This document shows, piece by piece, positions 9,112-19,036 of a stretch of DNA of 64,000 bases (position 1 is the stretch's first letter; every line of letters begins with the position of its first letter). A program made the position numbers and the translations under genes. Below the pieces are notes generated by a model. It made no database searches and was not told the DNA's origin. It saw only the letters and a list, made by a program, of their open reading frames with translations. The stretch is taken from positions 1,024,001 through 1,088,000 of the forward strand of contig CP002278.1 in assembly GCA_000166095.1 (NCBI GenBank), written 5' to 3'. The DNA comes from Methanothermus fervidus DSM 2088. Its GTDB lineage: Archaea; Methanobacteriota; Methanobacteria; DSM-2088; Methanothermaceae.

Positions 9112-9654
9112 TTATTTCTCTAGTAATTTTTGCACTTCATTTGCCTTCATCACTTTACAACCAAGTATTTCTTTCATATATTTTAATGCCCATTCATGAT
9201 CTTCATTACTTAATGCACTTACTCCATCTTCAACAATTATCACGTCATACCTAGCATAATACGCATCTATCGCTGTATGAAATACACATATATGTGTATG
9301 TATTCCTGTTAACACCAAAGTATCAATATTTAAATCTCTTAAAATATAATCTAGACCTGTTTCTCTAAAACCGCTGTATGACCTCTTATACAAAACTATA
9401 TCCTTATCTTCAGGTTTTAATTCATCAATTATTTCACTTTCCGGACTTTCTGCCATTGCATGAGGGCCCCATATCTTTAGTTCATGATCAAAATGGAAAT
9501 GCTTGTCAGCAAGATATATAATTGGTATTTTATTTTCTCTTGCAACTTTGATTAATTCTTTTATAACTGGTATTATTTTTCTTGATTCTGGACTACTAAG
9601 TTTCCCATGTACAAATTCTTCCAACATGTCAATTATCAGAAGTGCTATTTTCAC
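9112..9654 (-). CDS. isochorismatase-family cysteine hydrolase (nicotinamidase-like)
   Basis: About 181 residues from GTG 9654, chosen because a GGTGAT ribosome-binding site sits a few bases upstream; an in-frame TTG at 9684 would add ten residues with no such site. The triad is visible: Asp in LLIIDMLEEF, Lys in YKRSYSG, and Cys in THICVFHTAIDA. A possible metal site is DKHFHFDHE. The family hydrolyses nicotinamide, isochorismate or related amides. Nicotinamide salvage is plausible but unproven. Confidence 0.8.
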   Translation of the reverse strand: MKIALLIIDMLEEFVHGKLSSPESRKIIPVIKELIKVARENKIPIIYLADKHFHFDHELKIWGPHAMAESPESEIIDELKPEDKDIVLYKRSYSGFRETGLDYILRDLNIDTLVLTGIHTHICVFHTAIDAYYARYDVIIVEDGVSALSNEDHEWALKYMKEILGCKVMKANEVQKLLEK

Positions 9655-9779
9655 AATAATCACCCAAAAATATTCAAGCAACAACTTTTAAACAAATTTT
9701 AATAATAATTTTTATTTCAACCTTTCAAACTTATAAATGTAAAATAAAAATATTACTAACTATAAATAAAATATTATCA

Positions 9780-10901
9780 TTGCGGGATAGAATGTTAAAG
9801 ATAGGCGTTGTTGTCCATGGCCCACACATCATAGATACAGGATATGCATTAAAAATAATCAAACTTCTAGAAAGGTATGGGAAAGTAAAGGCCGTACTTG
9901 GTGGAACAATGGGTAGAACGGCAGTGTATGATGCACATCTTGAGAATATTATAGATATATCAAAAAAAAGGTTGCCAAGTGAATCTATAGATATGTTAGC
10001 AAAAGAATGTGACTTTGTATTCCTATTAGATTATGGAAAGTCAAAAATTACTGGTCATGCATTTGGATATAAGGTTTTTAAAAAATTAAAAACAAATCCT
10101 AAATTAATACAAATTGAAAGACCTGGAGAAAAGGATGGCACCATCATCGTATGGAACAAAAAAGCTGAAAATTTTGCAAAAAAAATTGCTAAAAAATTAA
10201 AATTAAAGTTAGTTAAAAAAGAAGACGTTGAAAAGGAGATAAAAGGTAAAATAATCTATGAAAAAAATGGAAAAAAATATAGGAGAGTATTGGGGGTTTC
10301 AAAAGGAGAAAACATATTTGTTAATGGGATCGTCGTTGGAAAAGCAAAATCTGATGAAGTGACTTTAGTTGCTAAAAATGGCATCATCATTGATATAATA
10401 GGTGGGAAATTGAAAAAACATGGAGTAGAAAAATTAGGGAAAGTAGATTTAGAAAAAGCAATAATAAAAACAGGTCTTTTAAGAAGATCAGAAGTAAAAG
10501 CACGAAAAGTTATAAAACGAAAATCTAAAAAAGAATTTAATGTAGGATTTTTAGATCACGCTGCTGAAGATGTATACCAATTAAAAAATTGTGATGTTGT
10601 TGTAACAATTGGAGATGATACTACATTAGTAGCATCTGATATTTTATATAGGTTTGATGTCCCTGTTATTGGAATAACTGATGGAGATGTTGATAAAGTT
10701 GTTAAAAAAGGTTTTAAAAATCCAGGATCCATGATTATAGAAGTTGAAAAAGGATGGGATGACAAGATAGGTAAGATAATCTTGTCAAAAATATTTAAAA
10801 ACAAAAAATACATTAAAATTAAAAATATTAATAAGTTAAAAAGAAAAATTCAAGAAATTATCAACAAGATGAACATAAAATATAATATAAAAGAATTTTG
10901 A
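9780..10901 (+). CDS. DUF2117 protein of methanogens
   Basis: 373 residues, conserved in methanogens. The N-terminal part starts IGVVVHGPHIIDTGYA and contains a GGTMGRTAVYDAHL segment. A long lysine-rich middle is followed by a C-terminal Rossmann-like part with VVTIGDDTTLVASDIL. No catalytic function is known to me. It directly precedes the mmp2 gene, with a nine-base gap, so a link to methanogenesis cofactor or enzyme maturation is inferred. Start TTG 9780 or ATG 9792; the latter removes four residues. Confidence 0.75.
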   Translation: MRDRMLKIGVVVHGPHIIDTGYALKIIKLLERYGKVKAVLGGTMGRTAVYDAHLENIIDISKKRLPSESIDMLAKECDFVFLLDYGKSKITGHAFGYKVFKKLKTNPKLIQIERPGEKDGTIIVWNKKAENFAKKIAKKLKLKLVKKEDVEKEIKGKIIYEKNGKKYRRVLGVSKGENIFVNGIVVGKAKSDEVTLVAKNGIIIDIIGGKLKKHGVEKLGKVDLEKAIIKTGLLRRSEVKARKVIKRKSKKEFNVGFLDHAAEDVYQLKNCDVVVTIGDDTTLVASDILYRFDVPVIGITDGDVDKVVKKGFKNPGSMIIEVEKGWDDKIGKIILSKIFKNKKYIKIKNINKLKRKIQEIINKMNIKYNIKEF

Positions 10902-10910
10902 GGTGTAGAA

Positions 10911-11888
10911 TTGGACCTAAATAACCTTGTAAAATCTATCAAAAATTTTGAAGGAGTAACACGAAAAAAATCAATAAGCAAGTTACTTTCAATATTAGGA
11001 AACTCTGATAAGATCTCAGGCCATACATACTTAAGTTATGGAGACGATGCAGCAGCAATAAAACTTGGAAATGGAAAGCTATTATTGTTAGCTGCAGATG
11101 GAATATGGGACAAACTTATGAAAGCAGATCCTTATTGGGCAGGATATTGTTCAGTGTTAGTTAATGTCAATGACATTGCTGCTATGGGTGGAGAACCACT
11201 AGCAATGGTAAATGTTCTGTCTATTAAAGACGAAAACACTTGTTTTAAAGTAATGGAAGGTGTAAGAGAAGGAGCAAAAAAATTTGGAGTCCCAATGGTT
11301 GGTGGTCATTTACATCCTGCAACACCATACAATGTATTAGATGTTTCAATAGTTGGTATAGTATCTGAAGATTCTGTAATTACAAGTCATAATGCAAAAA
11401 TTGGAGATAAAATAATCATTGCTATAGATCTTGATGGAAACATCCATCCAAACTTTCCATTAGCATGGGACACTACAACACATAAGAATTCAAAATTAGT
11501 GAGAGCTCAAATAAAAGCAATGAAAAAAATAGCCTCTAAAAAGCTTGTAAATGCTGGGAAAGACATTAGCAATCCTGGAACGATTGGAACATTGGGAATG
11601 ATGCTAGAAGCATCCAATACAGGGGCAATTGTTGAATTAGATAAAATACCTAGAAATGAATCTGTTGAATGGGAAAGATGGTTAAAACTTTATCCTGGTT
11701 CTGGATTTGTATTTAGTTGTCCAGAAGAATGTGTTGAAGAATGCATAGAAATCTTAAGTAAAGTAAATTTAACAGCTAATGTTGTTGGCGAAATAATCCC
11801 TGACAGAAAACTGTATCTTAAATACAAAAATACCAAAAAAATCGTTTTTGATTTTAGGAAAGAATATATAGTAGGTCTTAGATCTTAA
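10911..11888 (+). CDS. mmp2: methanogenesis marker protein 2 (AIR-synthase-like)
   Basis: 325 residues of the PurM/ThiL/SelD-type ATP-binding superfamily. The N-terminal half has SYGDDAAAIKLGNG and a dimer-interface stretch VNVNDIAAMGGEPLAM; the C-terminal half has GTIGTLGMMLEAS and PGSGFVFSC. Marker protein 2 is confined to methanogens and its reaction is unknown; relatives use ATP to activate oxygen or carboxyl groups. Initiation is TTG 10911 with GAGGTG just upstream. It lies between the DUF2117 gene and mmp3, likely cotranscribed. Confidence 0.85.
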   Translation: MDLNNLVKSIKNFEGVTRKKSISKLLSILGNSDKISGHTYLSYGDDAAAIKLGNGKLLLLAADGIWDKLMKADPYWAGYCSVLVNVNDIAAMGGEPLAMVNVLSIKDENTCFKVMEGVREGAKKFGVPMVGGHLHPATPYNVLDVSIVGIVSEDSVITSHNAKIGDKIIIAIDLDGNIHPNFPLAWDTTTHKNSKLVRAQIKAMKKIASKKLVNAGKDISNPGTIGTLGMMLEASNTGAIVELDKIPRNESVEWERWLKLYPGSGFVFSCPEECVEECIEILSKVNLTANVVGEIIPDRKLYLKYKNTKKIVFDFRKEYIVGLRS

Positions 11889-11963
11889 AATATATTATGA
11901 AAGAGTTAATTAGGGATAATGTTAATATCTATTTCTCAAAATTTGTGAGCAGAGGGATATAAT

Positions 11964-13496
11964 TTGCTAGTTGAAGTTAATGGGAAAAAAGTGGATTTAC
12001 CGCCAGGAGCTACAGTGAAAGATGCTATAGAGAAAACAAATGCTCCTTATAAAAAAGGATGTATCATAGGGATAGTAAAGGCTGCCAAAGAAATTGAAAA
12101 ACATGTAGACAGATATAGAATAAAAACAAATAAAGGTAGTATCATTGTAGAATTAGAGAATGTGCCTGAATTAACAAGAGTTTGGAAAGAAAAATATAAA
12201 AATTTTATTGGGCAGAAAATTAGATGGACATCCTCAGAAGAAGTAGCAATTGGACCTATTAAAACTGAGTTAAAACCTACAAAAGAAGAATTTGAATATA
12301 AGGAAGGAGAAGTAATTTTAAGTCTATCAGGGTTTAGTCCTGAAACAACACATGTGATATTTTGTAGAGAAGATCATTCTTCTGTATATGCTGTACCACC
12401 ATATAATAGAGGTGTGTTTGCTAGAGTTATAGGCGGAAGAAGAACCTTGCACTTGTTGGAAAATGAAGATAAAATAATATCAATTGAACCTATTATTGAG
12501 CGTGAAAGTATTGTGAAAAGTGCAACCACAACAGACGTTAACACAAAATTAGAAGAAGGAAATAGAGTTTTTACTTATGTTGAAGTTCATCCAGTTCCAG
12601 AATCACCAAAATCTGTAGAACATTTTTTAATAATGACTGAAAACAATAAGATGAAAGTTGATTATGAATCAAATTCATTTGTAGGTTTTTATGCCTTTGA
12701 AGGTATAGGTAGAGGTGTTGAATTAATTAAGGAAAGGAAAAGAGGATCTGTAACACTTAGGAATAGAGGTAAAGGAATTGGACGTATATATATTTACAGA
12801 GAGGATAGAGTATCAACGCCTTCTCATAACTTAGTAGGTTATGTGAATAAAGGAATGGAATTGATAGACATAGCAAAAAAAGGAGATTATATAACTGTTG
12901 TGTCTAAACCAGGCAGAATATCAACAATTTCAATGACTCAAAAAGAAGCAGAGAAATTCTTAGATGGTTATGAAATTAAACAAGTAAGAGATGGTGTAAA
13001 AGACGACAATGCAATAATTGTAAAGCAAGAACCAAGATATACTATGGAAATTCTTAAAAAAGGTGAAGTTAGGACTTTTGGTGTCGAACCTGAAAAAATT
13101 GTTGAATTAGAGGTATATGATGACAAGGCACCGAAATCTAGTTGGTATTTCAGAAGAATAACAGGACTCATTGATAACCCAATTGGAAAATTAAAAGTTC
13201 ATTTCTCATTTCCTGGCATGAATTTAATAATGTTTGAAGGAAATACTAAAGAATCTAAAGGACTAGTTCCAGAAAACACTCCAAAAGATTGTGTTAAGGC
13301 AGGAGAAATTGGAATAACCAACATGTCTAGGAAGCATGTAGGTTTAATTGGTGTAAGATTTGAGGACAACGAAGAATTTGGACCCACAGGTGAACCTTTT
13401 AGTGGCACTAATATAGTAGGAAAAATAACTAAAGGATTTAATAATTTAGAAAAACTTAAAGATGGAGACATTATATATGTCAAAGAAAGAAAATAA
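11964..13496 (+). CDS. mmp3: methanogenesis marker protein 3 (UPF0288)
   Basis: 510 residues. The first 60 residues look like a ubiquitin/ThiS-like fold ([20 protein letters not shown]), followed by beta-rich cyclophilin-like modules. Marker protein 3 has been linked to the ATP-dependent complex that activates methyl-coenzyme M reductase; I give that from knowledge of the family. Initiation is TTG 11964 behind AGAGGGA. The gene overlaps the start of mmp6. Confidence 0.88.
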   Translation: MLVEVNGKKVDLPPGATVKDAIEKTNAPYKKGCIIGIVKAAKEIEKHVDRYRIKTNKGSIIVELENVPELTRVWKEKYKNFIGQKIRWTSSEEVAIGPIKTELKPTKEEFEYKEGEVILSLSGFSPETTHVIFCREDHSSVYAVPPYNRGVFARVIGGRRTLHLLENEDKIISIEPIIERESIVKSATTTDVNTKLEEGNRVFTYVEVHPVPESPKSVEHFLIMTENNKMKVDYESNSFVGFYAFEGIGRGVELIKERKRGSVTLRNRGKGIGRIYIYREDRVSTPSHNLVGYVNKGMELIDIAKKGDYITVVSKPGRISTISMTQKEAEKFLDGYEIKQVRDGVKDDNAIIVKQEPRYTMEILKKGEVRTFGVEPEKIVELEVYDDKAPKSSWYFRRITGLIDNPIGKLKVHFSFPGMNLIMFEGNTKESKGLVPENTPKDCVKAGEIGITNMSRKHVGLIGVRFEDNEEFGPTGEPFSGTNIVGKITKGFNNLEKLKDGDIIYVKERK

Positions 13497-13902
13497 AATT
13501 ACGAAAATGATAATATTAGGGCCAGATGCTAGATTTAACCCCCAAGAACTTGTGCGTAGGATACATATGTTAGGATTACCCATTACAATTAAAGAAACTT
13601 GTTATGGTGCTTTAATTCATGGAGAAAAAGAATACATAAAAAAGGCTGAAAAAGAAATCAGGAAATTCGATATATACAACATTTTTATTAAAGAAAGAGG
13701 ATTTCCACCAGGAGATCCAAGAAGATGCAGAGCTCACAGGGGAGGAGCTAGAGAAGGTTACCACCAACTTGAAAAAGAGTTTAGAGCATTAAAATACGTA
13801 AGTGAAGCTCTGAAACACCCACGCAAAGTTAGTTTAGAAGAACCTAAAAAGTTGCCAGTAGAAGTTTTTCGCGATATAGTTAAAAAAATGGTGGAAAAAT
13901 GA
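13477..13902 (+). CDS. mmp6: methanogenesis marker protein 6
   Basis: About 141 residues from ATG 13477, preferred over ATG 13462 because GGAG at 13464-13467 is correctly spaced. It overlaps the end of mmp3 by 20 bases and the next gene by four (ATGA), indicating tight coupling. Conserved features include [15 protein letters not shown] and an Arg/Gly-rich motif, [15 protein letters not shown]. The function is not known. Confidence 0.85.
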   Translation: MSKKENKITKMIILGPDARFNPQELVRRIHMLGLPITIKETCYGALIHGEKEYIKKAEKEIRKFDIYNIFIKERGFPPGDPRRCRAHRGGAREGYHQLEKEFRALKYVSEALKHPRKVSLEEPKKLPVEVFRDIVKKMVEK

Positions 13903-14249
13903 AAATAACTAATTCATCTGATGCAGAAGAATTAGAAAATTTAGCTTTAGCAATTCATGAACTGGTAAATAGATTACCATTAACAATGAGAAGCAAAGAA
14001 AAAAGAGGCCTGCGAATTGAAAATGGGAAGGTAATAGATTACAACTATACAGGACCTGTGTTGGAAAAAGTACTAAAAACCGGTAAAATATGTAAAGAAA
14101 CACCAAATGAGGGTCCATATAAAGGTATACCTGTTGTTGTAGTTCCTCTAAAAGAAAACGGAGAAGTCATTGCAGCAATTGGAGTAGTTGACATAACTAA
14201 AGGCGTTTATAGTGACGTAGTTGAGATATCCCGCCGTCCTAAACTTTAG
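13899..14249 (+). CDS. DUF2111 protein
   Basis: 116 residues. An N-terminal helix with Glu/Leu/Ala repeats is followed by GAF-like strands ([35 protein letters not shown]). It sits inside the mmp cluster between mmp6 and mmp5, overlapping mmp6 by four bases. Homologues occur in methanogens; the function is unknown. The fold impression (small-ligand sensor) is an inference. Confidence 0.75.
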   Translation: MKITNSSDAEELENLALAIHELVNRLPLTMRSKEKRGLRIENGKVIDYNYTGPVLEKVLKTGKICKETPNEGPYKGIPVVVVPLKENGEVIAAIGVVDITKGVYSDVVEISRRPKL

Positions 14250-14260
14250 GAGGAAAAATA

Positions 14261-14707
14261 ATGAAAGTTTTAATTTTTCCACCAAATTCACTTATACTGG
14301 CAGATCTAGTTGAAAGAAAAGGCCATGAACCATTAATTTTACAAAAAGAAATAAGACATAAAGTTACGGATCCAGAAATAGATTCTCCTCCCCTAAATAT
14401 TAGACCGGAGGATGCATTGAAAGGTTTAAAATATGCAGCTATAGAAGTTCCATCAGGTGTTAGAGGTAGAATGTCTATTTTAGGACCACTGATAGAAAAA
14501 GCTGAGGCAGCTATTATTATGGAAGAAGCACCATTTGCCTTTGGTTGTGTAGGATGTGCAAGAACTAATGAACTCTGCATTCACCTCATTAAGAAAAAAG
14601 GAGTGCCTATCTTAGAAGTAAAATATCCTGAAACTAAAGAAGAAGCAATAGATGTAGTAAACAAAATAAATACATTTTTAGACAAATTGGAGGCCAAAAA
14701 TGGTTAA
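14261..14707 (+). CDS. mmp5: methanogenesis marker protein 5
   Basis: 148 residues. It begins [18 protein letters not shown] and contains a cysteine pair, CVGCART, in a segment also rich in conserved glutamates ([11 protein letters not shown]). An AGGAGG site precedes ATG 14261. It overlaps mmp15 by eight bases. The biochemical role is unknown; position and distribution tie it to methyl-coenzyme M reductase maturation. Confidence 0.82.
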   Translation: MKVLIFPPNSLILADLVERKGHEPLILQKEIRHKVTDPEIDSPPLNIRPEDALKGLKYAAIEVPSGVRGRMSILGPLIEKAEAAIIMEEAPFAFGCVGCARTNELCIHLIKKKGVPILEVKYPETKEEAIDVVNKINTFLDKLEAKNG

Positions 14708-15926
14708 AATAGCCCAAATATCTTGTGGTACAGAGTATAGTGGTATTCAAAAAGAAATTGAAAGAGCGGCTGAAACTTTTGGAGCTGAGATAGTAATTCC
14801 CGAAACAGATTTAGACTATATAAATGATGCATACGAAAGATTTGGATTTAAATGTGCCAGTTCATCATTAAAATTAATGATAGCTAGAGCAATGTCTGTT
14901 GTTGAGGGTAAAACAAAAGCAGACGCTGTATTCATAGCCACATGTTTTAGATGTGCAGAAGGGGCTATTGTAAGAAATGAAATAAGAAAATTTATACAAG
15001 AAAACACGAATTTACCAGTTGTAACATATTCATTTACGGAAAGAACAAAAGCAGAAGAGCTATTTATAAGAATGGAAGCATTGTCAACAGTAGTTTCCAG
15101 AAAAAGCCTACTTGCAAGAGAAAAACAAGAAGGAATCACTTTAGGCATCGATTCTGGTTCAACAACAACTAAAGCTGTTGTAATGGAAGATAATGAGGTC
15201 ATAGGTACTGGTTGGGTTCCAACAACCGATGTTATAGAATCAGCTGAAAAAGCTGTAGATATGGCATTAAAAGATGCTGGATATACAATGAAAAAAATAG
15301 AAGGAATCGGAGTCACTGGTTATGGAAGGTTAACACTTGGAAAGCATTTTAATGCTGACTTAGTACAGGAAGAGTTAAGTGTAAACTCAAAAGGTGCCGT
15401 GTTTTTAGCAGATAGACAGAGAGGTGAAGCTACAGTAATAGACATTGGTGGAATGGATAATAAAGTTATAACTGTAAATAATGGAATTCCTGACAATTTT
15501 ACTATGGGAGGAATATGTGCAGGAGCTTCAGGAAGATTTCTTGAAATTACAGCACGAAGATTGGGAGTTGATATTGAAGATCTTGGAGATTTAGCTGTTA
15601 AAGGTAACTACCGGAATGTTCCTATGGATAGTTACTGTATAGTGTTTGGAATACAGGATTTAGTTACTTCTTTAGCAGCCGGAGCAAAAAAAGAAGATGT
15701 TGCTGCAGCAGCATGTCATTCAGTTGCAGAACAAGTTTATGAACAACAATTACAAGAAGTTGATATCAGAGAACCAATTATAGAGGTGGGTGGTACATCC
15801 TTAATTAAAGGATTAGTAGAGGCTGTAAGTGATATTCTTGGTGGTGCAGAGGTAATAGTACCTAATTATTCACAATATATAGGGGCTGTAGGTTCAGCAT
15901 TGTTAGTTTCAGGAATTATTAAATAA
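14700..15926 (+). CDS. mmp15: methanogenesis marker protein 15 (BadF/HgdC-type ATPase)
   Basis: 408 residues. After a 140-residue N-terminal domain with cysteines (CFRCAEGA) comes an ASKHA ATPase: [14 protein letters not shown] (phosphate 1), [12 protein letters not shown] (phosphate 2) and [11 protein letters not shown] (adenosine). The cluster-ligating region [14 protein letters not shown] resembles the [4Fe-4S] site of 2-hydroxyglutaryl-CoA dehydratase activators. These activators use ATP to drive low-potential electron transfer, which suits a role in activating Ni-F430 enzymes. It is the last gene of the operon and ends immediately before the convergent ftr gene. Confidence 0.9.
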   Translation: MVKIAQISCGTEYSGIQKEIERAAETFGAEIVIPETDLDYINDAYERFGFKCASSSLKLMIARAMSVVEGKTKADAVFIATCFRCAEGAIVRNEIRKFIQENTNLPVVTYSFTERTKAEELFIRMEALSTVVSRKSLLAREKQEGITLGIDSGSTTTKAVVMEDNEVIGTGWVPTTDVIESAEKAVDMALKDAGYTMKKIEGIGVTGYGRLTLGKHFNADLVQEELSVNSKGAVFLADRQRGEATVIDIGGMDNKVITVNNGIPDNFTMGGICAGASGRFLEITARRLGVDIEDLGDLAVKGNYRNVPMDSYCIVFGIQDLVTSLAAGAKKEDVAAAACHSVAEQVYEQQLQEVDIREPIIEVGGTSLIKGLVEAVSDILGGAEVIVPNYSQYIGAVGSALLVSGIIK

Positions 15927-16820
15927 TTATTTCAAAACATCATACAACCTTAATTTATACTCTCCTAATTTTCCACCATAATTTCCTGCAGAAATTCTTA
16001 AGACACCATCAACAGTAGTTGCAGCTTCTATGCCAACTTTCATTGCTTCCTTAATTTTATCTTCTTTCAATCCATTTATAACAATTTCAGGGATATATTT
16101 AACACCTTCAGGCACCTTAGAATCTTTTCCAAGTCTAGATTTTAATGATGGACAATAAGGATGATTTGTTGTTGGTCCTATCCAAGGATAATTTGTTTCT
16201 GGTTTTGACGCAGCTGAACATACATCAAAAGGTGTAATAACATAATCTATTTTATTTATAGCCTTTATAATTTTTTCACCTGCTTCTAAAACAGCTTCTT
16301 TGGTTTCACACATATACCAAAAATTTGCACCCATTATTCCTTTTTGATAACCAATTTTCCTCTCAATTTTGAAGTCAGGCACTGTAATCGGTACAACAAT
16401 CATTTTTCTTCCATATAACTCTTCTTCCCATTCATATCCATCTCCACAATGTCCAACATATTTCATAGTGTCGATATGTCCATCAGCATCTAATTCTAAA
16501 TTAAATAATGTTGTGAATGGTTTAACTAAAATATCTTGTCTAATCCTATATGATAACTCTACTTCAAATTTTTTTAAATCTTTTTTTCCAAACCAAAATT
16601 GTAAAATGGCACCAGGTCTTCCATCAGGAGTCTTAGACTTATCTACAAATTTTTCAACTCCTCCTTCGATTCTTCCTATTACAGCTCCAGGCGTTGATGT
16701 TGCATCATAAGCTGCTTTCTTTAAAGTATTTTTATCTTCTGCTGTAATCAATACCCTAGCACAAACTCCATAAAAAGCCTCACAAAAAGTATCTTCAATA
16801 AAAACATCGTTGATATACAC
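15927..16820 (-). CDS. ftr: formylmethanofuran:H4MPT formyltransferase paralogue (Ftr-II type)
   Basis: 297 residues with family motifs [42 protein letters not shown] and the C-terminal [20 protein letters not shown] and [17 protein letters not shown]. Canonical Ftr moves the formyl group from formylmethanofuran to tetrahydromethanopterin. This copy diverges from the canonical enzyme (for example an extra lysine-rich stretch and a CGDGYEWEE variant). It is followed upstream by HAD and PfkB genes rather than methanogenesis genes, which matches the second Ftr copy found near eha genes in Methanothermobacter. Overlap with the HAD gene is one base. Confidence 0.85.
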   Translation of the reverse strand: MYINDVFIEDTFCEAFYGVCARVLITAEDKNTLKKAAYDATSTPGAVIGRIEGGVEKFVDKSKTPDGRPGAILQFWFGKKDLKKFEVELSYRIRQDILVKPFTTLFNLELDADGHIDTMKYVGHCGDGYEWEEELYGRKMIVVPITVPDFKIERKIGYQKGIMGANFWYMCETKEAVLEAGEKIIKAINKIDYVITPFDVCSAASKPETNYPWIGPTTNHPYCPSLKSRLGKDSKVPEGVKYIPEIVINGLKEDKIKEAMKVGIEAATTVDGVLRISAGNYGGKLGEYKLRLYDVLK

Positions 16821-17824
16821 TAACCCAGACCTCCTATTTTCTCTCCTCTAATGTTTTTTCTCATCTCTAAACTTCTTTCAGATATTTTGTCAATGTCTAC
16901 CATCTCAGGTAAGACAATCGTTGGTTTTGTTTTAAGCATATTTTTAAATTCAGGACAATATTTTTGTATAGCATTTTCAGGATCTTTACAATAATATTTT
17001 ACAAATTCAAAAACTTCTTCTCTGCTACACATTGAATGTAATTTTGATAAAACTATTAATGGATCAGTTGTTGGAGAAATTACCACTATATTTGCTTCTT
17101 TAACTGCAAATTCATTGCCATTAAAAGAAATTGCCAATCCTTCACTTCTTAAAAACCTAAAAACTTCAATGTCTGTTATGCTATCGCCTATATATAGCGT
17201 TTCCTCCTTTTTTGAATTGTTTTTCCTTATAATTTCTTTTGTAATTTCTTTCTTTTTTTTACTACCTATAATTTCAACATCGTTAAAAATTTTACCTATC
17301 TCCATCTTTGGAATCTCTTCAAAAAATATTTTGTCTAGTGTTTCAATGTCAGGGTTTGAAAGGATGATTTTTCTAAATTCAATAATTTTCTTTTTTTCTT
17401 CAGGAGGTAAATTATATTTATCTAACTGTAATTTTGTACTATAAGTGTTGTCAAAAGGAAAGTTAACTAAATCACACAGCGCCTTTATATAATGTTCATA
17501 GCTTGTACTAACAATAAATGAGTTCATTAAGGATGAAACATGCTTCAACATATGCTTTGCATTAGGTACCAAATTTATATTATCTTTAGAATACTTAATC
17601 ATGGATTCATCAGTGGCCCCATATGCCTTTAAAAAAGGCAATATTAATTTGAGTGTGTTTCCAGCTTGGTATCCTGGTCTTTTAATTTCTTCTGCTAAAA
17701 TATCGTCATATTTACTTACTATTTCGAAGAATTTATCCCCCTCTGGTATAAAATATGAAGATAATTCAAATGCATTGTCATTGAGTGTTATAGGTCCTTC
17801 ACAATCACTTATAAAAAGTTTCAT
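16820..17824 (-). CDS. HAD-superfamily protein, EhaR-like
   Basis: 334 residues. HAD motif I is present as [13 protein letters not shown]; motif II is near [10 protein letters not shown], motif III in the lysine-rich centre, and motif IV in [13 protein letters not shown]. One of the two motif I acids is glutamate-shifted (DCEG instead of DxDG), so phosphatase activity may be altered. In Methanothermobacter, a protein of this kind is annotated as subunit R of energy-converting hydrogenase A; I apply that by context and memory only. It overlaps PfkB by 20 bases. Confidence 0.7.
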   Translation of the reverse strand: MKLFISDCEGPITLNDNAFELSSYFIPEGDKFFEIVSKYDDILAEEIKRPGYQAGNTLKLILPFLKAYGATDESMIKYSKDNINLVPNAKHMLKHVSSLMNSFIVSTSYEHYIKALCDLVNFPFDNTYSTKLQLDKYNLPPEEKKKIIEFRKIILSNPDIETLDKIFFEEIPKMEIGKIFNDVEIIGSKKKKEITKEIIRKNNSKKEETLYIGDSITDIEVFRFLRSEGLAISFNGNEFAVKEANIVVISPTTDPLIVLSKLHSMCSREEVFEFVKYYCKDPENAIQKYCPEFKNMLKTKPTIVLPEMVDIDKISERSLEMRKNIRGEKIGGLG

Positions 17825-18743
17825 TTTTTACCCGCTCCTCATATTTCTTAAATCCATTTAAATTCCTTGGAATTCCATCTGTAGCTCCAAATTTTTTTAT
17901 ACAACATGAAGCTACATAATTACCAAGCATACAAGATTTCCTTAAACTATAATTATTTAAATAACCATATAAAAATCCTGCATTAAATGCGTCGCCAGCG
18001 CCTGTGGTATCTACACATTTAACTTTTAAAGTCGGCACAAATAACTCTAAATTTTTAGTTCTTAAATATACACTATTTTTACCCCTCTTAACAACTATTA
18101 TGTCCACATAATCTAATAGAGAATTAGCTGCTCTTTTATAATCTTCCTCGTCACACAATATTCTTATTTCTTTCTCATTGATCAATAGTATGTTTGTTTT
18201 CTCCAAAAATTCTCTTAATGCCTTTTCACCCATTCTCACATATAACATTCCTGGATCAAAACTTACTGTTGTTCTTGAATCTATTTTATTTAATATTGAT
18301 TTTTGAGTTTTAAATGAAATTTTTCCAACAAATGACGTCAAATGTAAAATTTTAGTTGAAAAACAAATTTTCTCTATTTCATCAATTGTAATGGTGTCAT
18401 TAACGCCTGGATCAACATATATAGCCCTATTTCCACTTCTATCTACAAAAACAAAAACTTTTCCACTTCTACCATCTGAAGAAGTTATTAAACACCTAGT
18501 ATCAACGCCCTCATCAAGTAATCTATTTTTTATGAATTTACCTTCTTCATCCTTAGCAATTTTACCTATGTATGCGCATTTAACACCTAACCTACTCAAT
18601 CCGATTATAGTGTTTGCTGCAGAGCCACCAATATATCTTTTTTGACTTCTTATGGATGTTTCTTCATCAACTCCAGCTATTTCATCAACTAAATATATAT
18701 TATCAACATTAAGAGCTCCAAAACCAACTACATCATATTTCAT
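17805..18743 (-). CDS. PfkB-family carbohydrate/nucleoside kinase
   Basis: 312 residues. It carries both signatures: N-terminal YIGGSAANTIIGLSRLG and C-terminal DTTGAGDAFNAGFLYG with the catalytic Asp and anion hole. The family phosphorylates ribose, nucleosides or sugars; archaeal members near this locus include ribokinase-like nucleoside kinases. Substrate residues cannot be decided here. It is in a tight minus-strand run with HAD, Ftr-II and, eight bases upstream, the ParB-like gene. Confidence 0.85.
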   Translation of the reverse strand: MKYDVVGFGALNVDNIYLVDEIAGVDEETSIRSQKRYIGGSAANTIIGLSRLGVKCAYIGKIAKDEEGKFIKNRLLDEGVDTRCLITSSDGRSGKVFVFVDRSGNRAIYVDPGVNDTITIDEIEKICFSTKILHLTSFVGKISFKTQKSILNKIDSRTTVSFDPGMLYVRMGEKALREFLEKTNILLINEKEIRILCDEEDYKRAANSLLDYVDIIVVKRGKNSVYLRTKNLELFVPTLKVKCVDTTGAGDAFNAGFLYGYLNNYSLRKSCMLGNYVASCCIKKFGATDGIPRNLNGFKKYEERVKNETFYK

Positions 18744-18751
18744 GCTCCCAA

Positions 18752-19036
18752 CTATTCAAGTTTTGAAAATAAACGCCATATATCTGGATATTTATCTTTA
18801 ATGGCCTTTTCTATCAAAGTTGAAGCTTCTTTACTTATACTAAACCCTGGTTTTGTCTTTTTCAAATATCTTAAAACTGCAGCTGCCCTCATAGACCACA
18901 ATGTTATTCTGGGATTATTTTTAACTTCTCTTATAACTTCTTCAACCTTTTTATCTTTTAACATTGTTCCAAGGCTTTCATCCTCTGTTTTTATCAATGC
19001 ATCAAGGCCCTTTCCAAGGCTTTTATTTCTTTTCAT
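18752..19036 (-). CDS. small protein with ParB-like N-terminal peptide
   Basis: 94 residues. The start MKRNKSLGKGLDALI matches the extreme N-terminus of ParB/Spo0J proteins (GLGKGLxALI), the segment that stimulates ParA ATPase. The rest is a helical domain of about 60 residues (VEEVIREVKNNPRITLWS...) with no CTP-binding or helix-turn-helix motifs. It overlaps the 3' end of parA by 14 bases. A role as ParA partner is inferred. Confidence 0.65.
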   Translation of the reverse strand: MKRNKSLGKGLDALIKTEDESLGTMLKDKKVEEVIREVKNNPRITLWSMRAAAVLRYLKKTKPGFSISKEASTLIEKAIKDKYPDIWRLFSKLE

